The notes: generated from the sequence alone by a model not told the origin. DNA of 64,000 nt from CAYGLV01 sp964351025 (GCA_964351025.1 CAYGLV010000002.1:36644-100643); one strand, 5' to 3'. Shown: positions 25,703-34,401, numbered from the stretch's first letter. Numbers and translations: made by a program.

Positions 25703-26320
25703 TCACTCTCCCGCGGGAGCATCCATGAGCCCCAGCTGCGCGAAGGCCTGCTCGAAGATCGCGTCGGGCTGGGCGCCCAGCACGATCAGGCGCCGGTCGA
25801 GCAGGAACGCGGGGATGGCATTGATCCCGATCGTGTTGGCCTGGGCGGTCGCCTGCGCGATCTGCTCCGCATGCAGGTCGCCGCTGATCGAGGCTTCGGC
25901 GCCCTCGAGCCCGAGCTCCGCGGCGAGCGTGCGCAGGACGTCCGGGTCACCGATGTTCAGTGCCTCCTCCCAGTACGCCTGCATGAGCCGGTCGTGGGTG
26001 AGGGCGTGCTTCCCCTGGGCTCGCGCCAGCTCGGTCAGGCGGAGCGCCGCGTGGGAGTTCGGCACGACGTCGGGCGGCGGGTTGTAGACGAGGTCGTCCC
26101 GTTCGAACGCTCGCTCCAGATTCAGGTGGAAGTCCGCTCCGTAGCGCGCAATCAGCTCGGTGCGGGGGATGCCCTTCGGCGGGTACTCGGGGTGCAGGTC
26201 GAAGGGCAGCCACTCGATCTCGGCGCCGAACCGGCGCTCGAGCCGCTCGGCCGTACGCTGGCCGATGCGGCAGAAGGGTCAGATGTAGTCCGACCAGATC
26301 AGGATCGCGTGGTCTGCCAC
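25703..26320 (-). CDS. Probable selenoprotein, DsbA/FrnE-family thiol oxidoreductase
   Basis: Read through one in-frame TGA, this is a 205-residue DsbA-fold protein. The start is GTG at 26320; codon 14 is TGA (26281-26279), in the context WSDYI-U-PFC-RIGQ, exactly where relatives have the first cysteine of CPxC. Cys17 is kept. The rest is intact: a PPKGIPRTEL region, the helical insert, and the cis-Pro loop GINAIPAF followed by VLGAQP. A hairpin of SECIS type starts 9 nt after the UGA. selA and the start of selB are in the same window. The protein has no signal peptide, so it acts in the cytoplasm, probably as an oxidoreductase or isomerase for the redox operon it sits in. A TGC-to-TGA error is the alternative. 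Automatic callers would begin downstream of the TGA, at 26065. Confidence 0.8.
26243..26270 (-). promoter_or_regulatory. Candidate bacterial SECIS hairpin
   Basis: On the minus strand the RNA after the UGA folds as CCGC, bulged A, UCGGCC, loop AGCGUAC, GGCCGA, GCGG: ten base pairs with a single bulge. The loop holds a G and a GU and starts 19 nt after the UGA, inside the 16-37 nt range described for bacterial SECIS elements. Confidence 0.65.
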
Positions 26321-26329
26321 AGGCGCAGA

Positions 26330-27256
26330 CTAGCGAGGCCGCCCGGAGGCCTCGAGGGCCTTGACGAGCGCGGTGACGGTCTCGTTCACCGGGGCAGCGA
26401 CCCCCACGCTCCGCGCAACCCGTGGAATCGCGCCGTTGATCACGTCGATCTCGCAGCGACGCCTGGCCCTCAGATCGAGGAGGAGCGACGGGCGGGCGTG
26501 CGGGATCCGGAGACCGAACGCGCGGGCGTACTCGACGGGGTCGTCGAAGGAGAGGTCGATCCGGAGCGCGCGGGCGACGTCGTAGGCCTCGACGGCGCAT
26601 TGCGAGGCGACCGCCCAGGCATGCGGATCGGCGAGCACCTCGCCGATCGTCCGGTCGAGCACGGCGCACGTTCCGCTGAAGCACACGTTGCAGAGCAGCT
26701 TCTCCCAGACGAGCGGGCCGACATCGTCGTAGGTCTTGACGTTGAAACCCGCTGCGCGCCAGACCGCGGCGACGCGCTCGAGCCGCACGGAGGAGGGTCC
26801 CTGGCGCTCGCCGAGGCGCACGAGCTCCATTCCCTCGTGGTGGACGTGCCCGGGTGCGACGACCGAGGCTCCGAAACCGCCTGCGACGCCGATCACGACC
26901 CGGTCGGGCCCGAAGATCTCGGCGACCGTGTCGGCGCTGCCCAGCCCGTTCTGGATCGGAAGCACGACGGTCTCGGCGCCGGCGAGCGAGAGGGCGGCGA
27001 CGGAGGCGGCGCGCACGTCCATGGCCTTGGTCGAGACGACGATCAGGTCGACCTCGCCGACGTCTTCGGCCCGGGTCGTCGCCTTGATGCGAACGGTCCT
27101 GTCGCCGCTCGCTCCTTCGACACGGAGGCCGCGCTCGCGAATCGCCGCGACGTGCGCCTCCCATGTGTCGACGGCCCAGACCTCGTTGCCCGCGTCGCCC
27201 AGCAGGGCGGCGTAGACCGAGCCCATGGCGCCGGCACCGACAACGGCGATCCTCAT
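26330..27256 (-). CDS. 2-dehydropantoate 2-reductase family (ApbA/PanE)
   Basis: NADPH-dependent ketopantoate reductase-like enzyme, 308 residues. It has GAGAMGSVYAALL at the N-terminus, the VSTKAMD and LPIQNGLGSAD segments, and the catalytic Lys region EKLLCNVCFSG before the C-terminal helical domain. Many paralogues act on other 2-keto acids, and since no other pantothenate gene is near I do not call it panE. It heads the redox operon and has a leaderless-type promoter; the selenoprotein gene starts 9 nt after its stop. Confidence 0.82.
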   Translation of the reverse strand: MRIAVVGAGAMGSVYAALLGDAGNEVWAVDTWEAHVAAIRERGLRVEGASGDRTVRIKATTRAEDVGEVDLIVVSTKAMDVRAASVAALSLAGAETVVLPIQNGLGSADTVAEIFGPDRVVIGVAGGFGASVVAPGHVHHEGMELVRLGERQGPSSVRLERVAAVWRAAGFNVKTYDDVGPLVWEKLLCNVCFSGTCAVLDRTIGEVLADPHAWAVASQCAVEAYDVARALRIDLSFDDPVEYARAFGLRIPHARPSLLLDLRARRRCEIDVINGAIPRVARSVGVAAPVNETVTALVKALEASGRPR

Positions 27257-27263
27257 CCCGGCG

Positions 27264-27269
27264 ACCCTA
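27264..27269 (-). promoter_or_regulatory. -10 element of a leaderless promoter for the redox operon
   Basis: TAGGGT on the minus strand is followed by exactly 7 nt and then the ATG of the ApbA/PanE-like gene, the standard spacing for a leaderless start. No ribosome binding site is present. Confidence 0.55.
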
Positions 27270-27404
27270 CCGGCCCGGTGCGCAGCGCCCACCACTCGTT
27301 GCTCGGTCGGCCTGAGGAAAGGCCGCAGCCCGATCCGGCCAATCACGGATGCACCCTCGTGTGTCCTTGTCGATCCTGGGAGTACCGCAACAGGAGGAAA
27401 GACC

Positions 27405-28082
27405 ATGAAAGTGCACGAGGCCATGACGACCGGTGTCGTTACGACAGGGCCGGACGTCTCGCTCAAGGACGCGGCGCTCGTGCTGGCGCAGAACCGCATC
27501 TCGGGAATGCCCGTCGTCGATGACGGGGGGGTCGTGGTGGGCGTTCTCTCCGAAGCCGACATCCTCGCGAAGGAGTCGCTGGTGGAGAGAGGCCGAAGAG
27601 GGTTCATGCGCCGGCTGCTCGACCCGCCCGACCCCTGGGTCGCATCCCGCTTCGGCGCAGTGACCGTCGGCGAGGCGATGTCCGCGCCGGCCGAGGTGAT
27701 CGGCCCGGAGAGCGAGCTCGCCGCGGCAGCGACACGCATGCTCGAGAGCGCGATCAACCGCCTGCCGGTCGTCGGCCCCGGCGGAACGCTGATCGGGCTG
27801 ATCAGCCGCGGCGACCTCGTGCGCGCCTTCGCGCGCTCGGACGAGGAGATCCTGCGCGAGATCGAGCAGAGCCTGCTGCGCGAGGCGCTCTGGATCGACC
27901 ATCCCGACGACGTCCATGTGGCCGTCGTCGACGGTGTGGTGACGCTGTCAGGCAAGGTCGAGTCCGCCGCGGACGCCGAGCTCCTGCCGCTGCACGTGCG
28001 GCGTGTGCCCGGCGTCGTCGCCGTCACGTCGAAGCTGACGGCTCGCGACGGGGAGGAGGAGCGCATCCGAGTCGGCGCCTGA
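27405..28082 (+). CDS. CBS-pair and BON domain protein
   Basis: A 225-residue cytoplasmic protein with two CBS domains (about 5-60 and 85-140) that usually sense adenine nucleotides, then a BON domain (about 155-215, DVHVAVVDGVVTLSGKVES). This domain order is common in actinobacteria and is often linked to stress or dormancy control. AGGAGG precedes the ATG at 27405. It is divergent from the redox operon; no partner gene is evident. Confidence 0.88.
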   Translation: MKVHEAMTTGVVTTGPDVSLKDAALVLAQNRISGMPVVDDGGVVVGVLSEADILAKESLVERGRRGFMRRLLDPPDPWVASRFGAVTVGEAMSAPAEVIGPESELAAAATRMLESAINRLPVVGPGGTLIGLISRGDLVRAFARSDEEILREIEQSLLREALWIDHPDDVHVAVVDGVVTLSGKVESAADAELLPLHVRRVPGVVAVTSKLTARDGEEERIRVGA

Positions 28083-28121
28083 CGGCTCCCGAAGAGAGCG
28101 CTCGGTCTGACCGCGGCTCGA

Positions 28122-28127
28122 TAGGCT
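28122..28127 (+). promoter_or_regulatory. -10 element of a leaderless promoter
   Basis: TAGGCT is followed by 7 nt and the GTG start of the EamA transporter gene, with no ribosome binding site. Confidence 0.45.
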
Positions 28128-28134
28128 CGCGAGG

Positions 28135-29028
28135 GTGCGCCGCGCTCCCGCAGAGGGCCTCCTGCTCGTCACCGTGCTCCTCTGGAGCTTCAACTTCACA
28201 GCCCTCCGCTTCGGCATCACCCACGGCTTCGCGCCGCTCGCCTATGCGCCGGTTCGCTGGGGCCTGGCGGGGATCGCCCTCGCGGCCCTCGCGCGCTGGC
28301 GGAGACACAGCCTGCGGGTCGGCCGGCGGGACTTCGCGATCCTCGCCGCCGCCTCTGCCGTGGGCGTCTTCGTCAACCAGATCTCGTTCGTCTACGCGCT
28401 GCACCTCGTCTCGGCCTCGACGGTGGCGCTCGTCTTCGGAACGCTTCCGATCTTCGTCTCGCTGATCTCGCAACTGAGCGGCATGGAGCGGCTGCGACTG
28501 CAGCACTGGATCGCGACCGGCGTCTCGTTCGCAGGCGTCGGGCTCGTCGCGCTCGGGGCGCCGGGCGGGCTCTCGGCCAGCGCAGCCGGCATCCTGCTCG
28601 CTCTCGTCACGACCTCGACGTTCGCGATCTACTCCGTCGCGATCGTCCCGGTGATGAAGCGCAACTCGCCCCTCGTCGTCAACGCCGTCAGCGCTCTGAT
28701 CGGCGCCGCGCTCCTCGCCGCCTTCTCTGCCCCGGTGCTCGCCCGTGAGAGCTGGGGCGAGCCGGGCGCGCTTGCCTGGGGTGCCCTGCTCTACAGCGCC
28801 CTCATCTCGGTGGCGCTCGGCAATCTCTTCTGGTTCATGGCGATCGACCGCGTCGGGCCGGGGCGGGCCTCCCTCTTCGCGAACCTCCAGCCCTTCCTCG
28901 GCGCGCTCTTCGCTGTCCTCGTCCTCTCGGAGACCTTGCGCGCGGGGCAGATTGCGGGCGGCTGTGTGATCGCCCTGGGGATCATCCTCGGTCGCAGGGC
29001 GCGTCTCACCGCACCGCCCTCCGAGTGA
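28135..29028 (+). CDS. EamA/DMT-superfamily transporter
   Basis: A 297-residue drug/metabolite transporter with ten predicted helices in two EamA repeats (about 5-135 and 150-290). The pore-lining motifs are ordinary: LLWSFNFTALRFGI in helix 1 and SASTVALVFGTLPIFVSL near helix 4. Substrate unknown; members often export amino acids or metabolites. Leaderless-type start. Confidence 0.87.
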   Translation: MRRAPAEGLLLVTVLLWSFNFTALRFGITHGFAPLAYAPVRWGLAGIALAALARWRRHSLRVGRRDFAILAAASAVGVFVNQISFVYALHLVSASTVALVFGTLPIFVSLISQLSGMERLRLQHWIATGVSFAGVGLVALGAPGGLSASAAGILLALVTTSTFAIYSVAIVPVMKRNSPLVVNAVSALIGAALLAAFSAPVLARESWGEPGALAWGALLYSALISVALGNLFWFMAIDRVGPGRASLFANLQPFLGALFAVLVLSETLRAGQIAGGCVIALGIILGRRARLTAPPSE

Positions 29029-29045
29029 GCCGGCGGGATCGCCGG

Positions 29046-29789
29046 CTAGCGGTGCAACAAGCGGGCGGCGTTGCCGCCGAGGATCTGGTCCTTGGCGGCT
29101 TCGTCGAGGTTCGGCGCCCACTGCACGCGCCGGATCTCGAGGCGCGGATCGAGATAGGGGAACGCGCTGGCGAAGAGGACCCGCTCGGGGCCGAGCCGGG
29201 CTGCAATCCCCTCGATGAAGTCCTCCCGGTACACGCCTGCCGTCTGGACCACGAGGTTCGCGTTCGCTTGCAGGGCGAGCTCGGCGTCCTGCTGGCCGAG
29301 GCCCGACATGTTGATCTGGGCCCCATTCGTCGCGACGAAGGTCACCTCCGGGAAGCGGCGGGCGAGCTCGCCGACCTGAAGCCCCTCGGACAGCCACGGG
29401 TAGCCACTGGCGACGATCACCGGCAGGCCGAGGCGCTGCGCGGCCGCGACGACGGGGTCGACGATCGGTGCGCTGATGCAGAACGTCTCCTCCCACGGAT
29501 GCAGAAAGAGCCCTTGCAGCCCGGCCGCGGTTGCGCGCTCGAGCTCCGCGACTGCTGCAGCGCCCAGCCACGGATCGACGCGGGCGAAGCCGGCGAGGCG
29601 CTCCGGATGAGCCTGCACCGCTTCCGCGACCGTGTCATTGGCGGCCTCGAGCCCGTAGCCGACCGGCTTCAGTGGGCAGACGACGGCGCGGTCGATGCCC
29701 AGCCCGTCCAGGCAGGCGATCAGCTCCGCCGCGCTCGCCCGCGGGCCGAACAGGGACTCGCCCACGAACGTGAGGGAGTCGGTGATCAC
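29046..29789 (-). CDS. Amidohydrolase-family protein (second of a pair)
   Basis: A 247-residue TIM-barrel amidohydrolase of the amidohydrolase_2/ACMSD-like group. The C-terminal half is typical (GPERVLFASAFPYLDPRLEI and the GGNAARLL ending). The N-terminal metal-binding HxH strand seen in its neighbour is absent here (it starts ITDSLTFVGESLFG), so this copy may bind metal differently or be non-catalytic. GTG start overlaps the stop of its paralogue upstream (GTGA), suggesting a heteromeric complex. Confidence 0.75.
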   Translation of the reverse strand: MITDSLTFVGESLFGPRASAAELIACLDGLGIDRAVVCPLKPVGYGLEAANDTVAEAVQAHPERLAGFARVDPWLGAAAVAELERATAAGLQGLFLHPWEETFCISAPIVDPVVAAAQRLGLPVIVASGYPWLSEGLQVGELARRFPEVTFVATNGAQINMSGLGQQDAELALQANANLVVQTAGVYREDFIEGIAARLGPERVLFASAFPYLDPRLEIRRVQWAPNLDEAAKDQILGGNAARLLHR

Positions 29790-30526
29790 CTGACCGCCTC
29801 CAGCAGGCGCTGTGCGTTCAGGCCGAGCACGAGTGCCTCCGCGTGCGGGTCGAGCGCGGCGAGCCGGACCTTCTCCACCTCGAGCAACGGCGAGCAGGCA
29901 GGCCCGTCGCTCGCGTACAGGACTCGCTCCGGGCCGAGCCGCTCGACCGCCTCGCGGATCTTTGCCGGGTACGGCATCGCGGAGGTCTCGAGCAGAAGGT
30001 TCCCGTGCCTCTCGGCGACCGCGATCGCCTCGTCCACGTGGAAGTAGCCACCCATGTGGCCCAGGATGATCGTCGCCTCGGGGCAGGCCTCGGCGGCGCG
30101 GGCGATCGCAAGCGGCGTCGCCATCGGCTCGTCGCCGCAGTGGAAGAGCGTCGGAGCCGAGTGCGCAGCCGCAACGCGGATCAGACGCAGCGTGTCGTCC
30201 CCGGCGGGATGCGCGATGGTCGTGACAGGGTGGAGCTTCAGGCCCTTGAAGCCGAGCTCCACGATCGCCCGCTCGAGGAGTGCGACCGCCTCGTCTCCGT
30301 ACCAGGGGTGGATACGTGCGAATGCCTCCAGCCGGCCGGGGAACGCCGCGCACGCCTCGGCGATCAGCTCGAGCGCCCGAGGGTTCACCTCGGGGGCATC
30401 GACGATCGTCATCACGATCCCCTTGGCGATCCCCGCCTCGTCCATGCGGCGCACGCACTCGGCGGCCTCCAGCGACCATCCGAGCGCCGGCAGATGGTCA
30501 ACGTGCAGGTGGGCGTCGATAATCAC
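29786..30526 (-). CDS. Amidohydrolase_2-family metal hydrolase
   Basis: A 246-residue TIM-barrel enzyme with the metal HxH in IIDAHLHVD at residues 2-10, the HCGDEP and GHMGGYFH histidine segments and the terminal ASDGP Asp. Members decarboxylate or hydrolyse ring-cleavage products and lactones. It is first in a two-gene unit with the truncated-looking paralogue. Starts at GTG 30526, only 10 nt from the divergent GAF gene start. Confidence 0.8.
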   Translation of the reverse strand: MIIDAHLHVDHLPALGWSLEAAECVRRMDEAGIAKGIVMTIVDAPEVNPRALELIAEACAAFPGRLEAFARIHPWYGDEAVALLERAIVELGFKGLKLHPVTTIAHPAGDDTLRLIRVAAAHSAPTLFHCGDEPMATPLAIARAAEACPEATIILGHMGGYFHVDEAIAVAERHGNLLLETSAMPYPAKIREAVERLGPERVLYASDGPACSPLLEVEKVRLAALDPHAEALVLGLNAQRLLEAVR

Positions 30527-30535
30527 CAGACGATC

Positions 30536-30961
30536 ATGGCGCACATCGAACACGCCCTGCAGGATCTGCTCGCAGCCACCGGCGCGAGCCGTGTGACACT
30601 GCGCCAGGACACCCCGGGCGACTACGCCTTCCCGGTCACCCACGAGGCGCACGGGCCGTCTGTGCCGTCGCTCGTGGAGGAGCGCACCGTCGATCTGAAG
30701 ACGCAGCCTGTCGTGCTCGAGCTGCTGCAGGGGCGTCAGGTCGTCCAGGACGACTGCCGCGCCGCCTTCGACGATCCCGCCTTCCACCGCATGCTGGACG
30801 CGTACGGCGGCCTGGCGGCGCAGATCGTGACGCCGATCTTCAAGGCGGGGCAACTCGTCGCGATCGTTTCGCTCCACCAGCTGGGGACGCCGCGGCACTG
30901 GACGGAAGAGGACGCAGCCGCCGCCGCGCAGGCCGCCGACCGCGTCGCGGGGCTGCTGTGA
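30536..30961 (+). CDS. GAF-domain protein
   Basis: A 141-residue single GAF domain: helix HIEHALQDLLAATGASRVTL, then the beta core ending in VTPIFKAGQLVAIVSLHQLG and the helix AAAAAQAADRVAG. It has no output domain. Its stop overlaps the GTG of the formamidase-like gene (GTGA), so it is made in step with that enzyme and may sense its substrate or act as a subunit; both are guesses from context. Confidence 0.7.
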   Translation: MAHIEHALQDLLAATGASRVTLRQDTPGDYAFPVTHEAHGPSVPSLVEERTVDLKTQPVVLELLQGRQVVQDDCRAAFDDPAFHRMLDAYGGLAAQIVTPIFKAGQLVAIVSLHQLGTPRHWTEEDAAAAAQAADRVAGLL

Positions 30962-31986
30962 GGGTCCCGGCCTCGGCAGCACACAACCGCTGGCACCCCG
31001 GCCTCGAGCCGGTCGTGACGATCGCCCCCGGCGAGGAGCTGACGCTCGACACCCGCGACGGCATCGACGGACAGCTGACGGCGGAGAGCACGCACGCGGA
31101 CATCCTCGAGCTCGACCTCGGTCTCGGCCACCCGCTGACCGGGCCCGTCTTCGTCGAGGGCGCCGAGCCGGGCGACCAGCTCGTCGTCGAGCTTGTCGCG
31201 TACGAGACAGCCGACTTCGGAGTGACCGCCGTGATCCCCGGCTTCGGCTTCCTCTCCGACCTCTTCACCGACCCGTACCTCGTCAAGTGGGAGATCGGCG
31301 GCGGGGTCGCGCGCTCCGAGGAGCTGCCGGGCGTCGCCGTGCCCGAGGCGACGTTCGCCGGGGTCGCCGGAGTCGCCCCGTCTCCGGCGCTGCTGGAGGA
31401 GTTCCGCCGGCGCGAGCAGGAGATCGCCGACGGCGGAGGGCCGGTCGCCGAGTCGCTGCCCGAACGGGCGCTGCCTCCGTCGGCGGCAGCGGGACTGCGA
31501 ACGATCCCGCCGCGGGAAACCGGCGGCAACATGGACATCCGCGGCCTCGTCGCGGGCAGCCGCCTCCTGCTGCCGGTGCACGTGGAAGGCGCGCTCTTCT
31601 CGATCGGCGACCTCCATTTCGCCCAGGGCGACGGCGAGGTGTGCGGGACGGGGATCGAGATCGCCGGTGCGGCGACCGTCCGCTTCGAGGTGCACAAGAG
31701 CCCGGTCTGGCGTTCGCGCTTCCCCGCCTATGAGACACCCGGCCGGCGCGTGGCTGCCTCGTTTGCAACGACCGGCATCCCGGTGCGGGACCCGATGGAT
31801 CTGAACGTGGCAGCGCGCGAGGCGCTGCTCGAGATGATCGGCTACCTGGCGGCGACCCGCGGCCTGCCGCGGGTCGCCGCCTACGCGCTCTGCAGCGCTG
31901 TCGTCGACCTCCACCTCTCGGAGGTCGTGGACGTGCCCTACCCGCTCGTCTCGGCGCTCCTCCCGCTCGACATCTTCGTCACCTAG
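30958..31986 (+). CDS. Acetamidase/formamidase-family amidohydrolase
   Basis: FmdA/AmdA family; hydrolyses formamide or acetamide to ammonia and acid. The 342-residue protein has HNRWHPGLEPVVTIAPGE at the start, STHADILELDLGLGHPLTGP, GGNMDIRGL and the LHFAQGDGEVCGTGIE core with the metal His and catalytic acid residues. Translation is coupled to the GAF gene. It ends convergent with the cyclase gene, sharing CTAG. A formamide- or N-formyl-releasing step would fit a ring-opening pathway. Confidence 0.9.
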   Translation: MRVPASAAHNRWHPGLEPVVTIAPGEELTLDTRDGIDGQLTAESTHADILELDLGLGHPLTGPVFVEGAEPGDQLVVELVAYETADFGVTAVIPGFGFLSDLFTDPYLVKWEIGGGVARSEELPGVAVPEATFAGVAGVAPSPALLEEFRRREQEIADGGGPVAESLPERALPPSAAAGLRTIPPRETGGNMDIRGLVAGSRLLLPVHVEGALFSIGDLHFAQGDGEVCGTGIEIAGAATVRFEVHKSPVWRSRFPAYETPGRRVAASFATTGIPVRDPMDLNVAAREALLEMIGYLAATRGLPRVAAYALCSAVVDLHLSEVVDVPYPLVSALLPLDIFVT

Positions 31987-32945
31987 CCCTTCAGCGGCAC
32001 CGCGTACGACGGCATCGGGGCCCCGGTCGCGCCGCGGAGCTTGAGCGGGAAGCCGAGGAAGGCGAACTCGTACTGCTTCTCGGCTGCGATCTCCTCCATG
32101 TTCACGACCTCGATGATCTGTGCCCCGGCCGTGGCGAACATGTACGCGTGGACGGGGAGGAAAACGTCAGGCTCCTCGGAGGGCAGCACCTCGAGCCCGA
32201 TCGTGTCCCCGGCGATGCACATGGTGCCCATCTCCTCGCACAGCCACTTCGCGGAGGGAAGCGAGATGCCGGGCGTGTTGACGAGGTAGCCGTCGAAGTC
32301 GGGCCAGACGGTCATGCGGCCGGTGCGAACGAGCGCGACGTTCTTCTGGCGCAGCTCGACGCCCTGCTTCTTGACCGCGTCCTGGAGATCCTTCGGCGTC
32401 ACGGCATAGCTGTCGGGCAGGCAGTCCACGCCGTGCAGCCCCGCGATGTCGAGCAGGACCCCGCGCGCGATCACCGGCGGGTAGTTCTCGGGGCCCCCCT
32501 TGTTCCACAGGCGGCTGCCGAGATCCTTGTCCGCCGTCCAGCCGTTCCAGAACTTCCCGTAGAAGCCGAGGTGGTTGAGCGTGTCGATGTGCGTGCCGCA
32601 GTGCGTGTACATGTGGATCGAGTCGCCGCAGTACGAGTACTTCTCGTGGACGTGGCTGCCGACGCCCGAGAGGTTGTCGTTGATCGACCCCTGCGGCGTA
32701 TGGGTCATCCAGATCTCGTACTTCGGGTCGCCGGCGGCGACCCACGACGGCATGCCGATGAAGTACTCGACGTTGAGGTCGAAGACGTGGCCGCCGTCGA
32801 GGTGCTCGAGAATCGCGCGGTTGGTGTCGGGCGTGATCCAGTTCAGGCGCCCGATCTCGTCGTTGGGCCCCCAGGGGCTCTTCGAGACCTTGACGCCCTC
32901 CTGCTCGAGGATCGCCTCGGGAACGAGTTCGTTGTCAGGTGCCAC
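31983..32945 (-). CDS. Cyclase-family (kynurenine-formamidase-like) metal hydrolase
   Basis: A 320-residue member of the cyclase family (PF04199). The metal motif is HCGTHIDTLNHLG; other conserved parts are ARGVLLDIAG, LVRTGRM and the late GDTIGLEV. Members act as arylformamidases or isatin hydrolases. GTG start with GGAGGA upstream. It is the third gene of a minus-strand unit after the ornithine-cyclodeaminase-like and small monooxygenase-like genes, with a 45-nt gap. Confidence 0.88.
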   Translation of the reverse strand: MAPDNELVPEAILEQEGVKVSKSPWGPNDEIGRLNWITPDTNRAILEHLDGGHVFDLNVEYFIGMPSWVAAGDPKYEIWMTHTPQGSINDNLSGVGSHVHEKYSYCGDSIHMYTHCGTHIDTLNHLGFYGKFWNGWTADKDLGSRLWNKGGPENYPPVIARGVLLDIAGLHGVDCLPDSYAVTPKDLQDAVKKQGVELRQKNVALVRTGRMTVWPDFDGYLVNTPGISLPSAKWLCEEMGTMCIAGDTIGLEVLPSEEPDVFLPVHAYMFATAGAQIIEVVNMEEIAAEKQYEFAFLGFPLKLRGATGAPMPSYAVPLKG

Positions 32946-32990
32946 CGGTTCCTCCGTTCGTTGGAGTGAGTGCCTTCAGGTCGTCGCGCT

Positions 32991-33272
32991 TCAGCCGAGC
33001 TCCAGGATCTCGAACGTCGTCACGTCGGGCTCGAGCCCGACCTTCCGCATCAACTCGGTGCCGCGCGGCACCGGCGCCTCCGCGAGGTAGCGGTCGAGCG
33101 TGTCGCGGTCCTTCCAGACGGCGACCAGTCTCCCACGGCCGTCCCGGAACTCGAGCGTGGCGCTGAGCACGCCCGCCGGGCGCGTCGGTCGTCCCTCCAC
33201 CATCAGCTGTGCGAGCCGACCCGCCTGGTCGCGGGTCATCTCGGCCTCGAACGAGATCCCGGCGTACGTCAC
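32991..33272 (-). CDS. Small ABM/dimeric alpha-beta barrel-like protein
   Basis: A 93-residue protein that looks like the antibiotic biosynthesis monooxygenase (ABM) fold: central VLSATLEFRDGRGRLVAVWKDRDTLDRYL in two blocks, with a typical terminal beta strand. Function unknown; such proteins often act as small heme- or cofactor-free oxygenases, or as isomerases. GTG start overlaps the stop of the ornithine cyclodeaminase-like gene (GTGA). Confidence 0.65.
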   Translation of the reverse strand: MTYAGISFEAEMTRDQAGRLAQLMVEGRPTRPAGVLSATLEFRDGRGRLVAVWKDRDTLDRYLAEAPVPRGTELMRKVGLEPDVTTFEILELG

Positions 33273-34285
33273 GTCGAGATCATCTTCTTCTCGACGCCGA
33301 CGCCGGCCGCAACGGCGCGCTCGTACTCGAGCGGCACCGTGGCCGAGTCCTGGAGCGCGATCCCCGTGGAGTCGAAGACCGTGATCTCCGAGTCGGAGGT
33401 GCGGCCGGGCTTGCGGCCCGTGATCACCTCGCCGATCTCGCCTGCGACGTCGTCCTCGGTGATCAGTCCCTGAGCGAGCGGCACGTTGATCTCGCCGTCG
33501 GTGCGGCACTGGCGAATGTCGTCGACGAAGATGCGGGCGCGCTGGAGGATCTTCGGGTCGAGCTCCTGATCGCCGCCCTTGTCCGCGCCGACGGCGGCGA
33601 TGTGCGTCCCCTCGGCGATCCACTCGTCGAGGACGATCGGCCCTCGCGCCGGTGTGATCGTGACGACGACGTCGGCGCCGCGCACAACCTGCTCGAGGTT
33701 CTGCGACGGCTTGATCTCGAAGCTCTCGTACTTCGGCTGCTGCGTCGCAGTGAAGTGGTCGAGCGTGTCCTGCGACCGGCTCCAGACGCGCACCTCCTGC
33801 CACGGGAAGACCTCGTTGCAGGTCTCGAGCGTTCCCTCGGCCATGTTGCCGGCACCGACGATGGCGAGGATCGTCGAGTCCTTCCTCGCCATCCACTTCG
33901 CCGAGACGGCGGCGGCGGCGCCCGTGCGCATGACCGTGTGGTAGCTGCCGTCGACGATCGCGAGCGGGAAGCCCGTCTCGGGGTGCGTGTAGATCAGGAT
34001 CGAGAAGACGGTCGGCAGGTCGAAGAGCTCCCGGTTCCGCTCGCGGATCGAGACCCACTTGCAGGCGGCAGCCTCCGGCTCCTCGATGTAGGAGGGCATC
34101 GCCTCCCACTCGCCCGGGTAGCGGTCGAGGACGATATGGCCCTTCGGGTCCATGTAGTAGCGCCCCTCGCCGTGCATCCGGTAGGCCTGCTCGACGCACT
34201 GGACGTACTCCGCGGGCGTGACGAGGCCCATCATGTCCGTCCGGCTGAGGATCAGCGTCTTGCGGTTGCGCCAGCTCTCGCTCAC
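33269..34285 (-). CDS. Ornithine cyclodeaminase/mu-crystallin-family protein
   Basis: NAD(P)-binding family that includes ornithine cyclodeaminase, alanine dehydrogenase and ketimine reductase. The 338-residue protein has the substrate segment MRTGAAAAVSAKWMARKD, the Rossmann VGAGNMAEG, RVWSRSQD, and the VGADKGGDQELDP Asp motif. It heads a three-gene unit with the ABM-like and cyclase genes. The substrate is likely a cyclic imine or imino acid, in keeping with the amide and ureide theme, but is not determined. Confidence 0.87.
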   Translation of the reverse strand: MSESWRNRKTLILSRTDMMGLVTPAEYVQCVEQAYRMHGEGRYYMDPKGHIVLDRYPGEWEAMPSYIEEPEAAACKWVSIRERNRELFDLPTVFSILIYTHPETGFPLAIVDGSYHTVMRTGAAAAVSAKWMARKDSTILAIVGAGNMAEGTLETCNEVFPWQEVRVWSRSQDTLDHFTATQQPKYESFEIKPSQNLEQVVRGADVVVTITPARGPIVLDEWIAEGTHIAAVGADKGGDQELDPKILQRARIFVDDIRQCRTDGEINVPLAQGLITEDDVAGEIGEVITGRKPGRTSDSEITVFDSTGIALQDSATVPLEYERAVAAGVGVEKKMIST

Positions 34286-34401
34286 GCACCGACTCTACGA
34301 CGCGCGTTCGCGCCCGGCAAGCAGGCGACGGCAACGTGCCCTCAGCGCGTTCGCGCCTCGGGTGCCGCGCGCGGCCGCCGCAGATTAGAGTTCTCGCGAA
34401 G

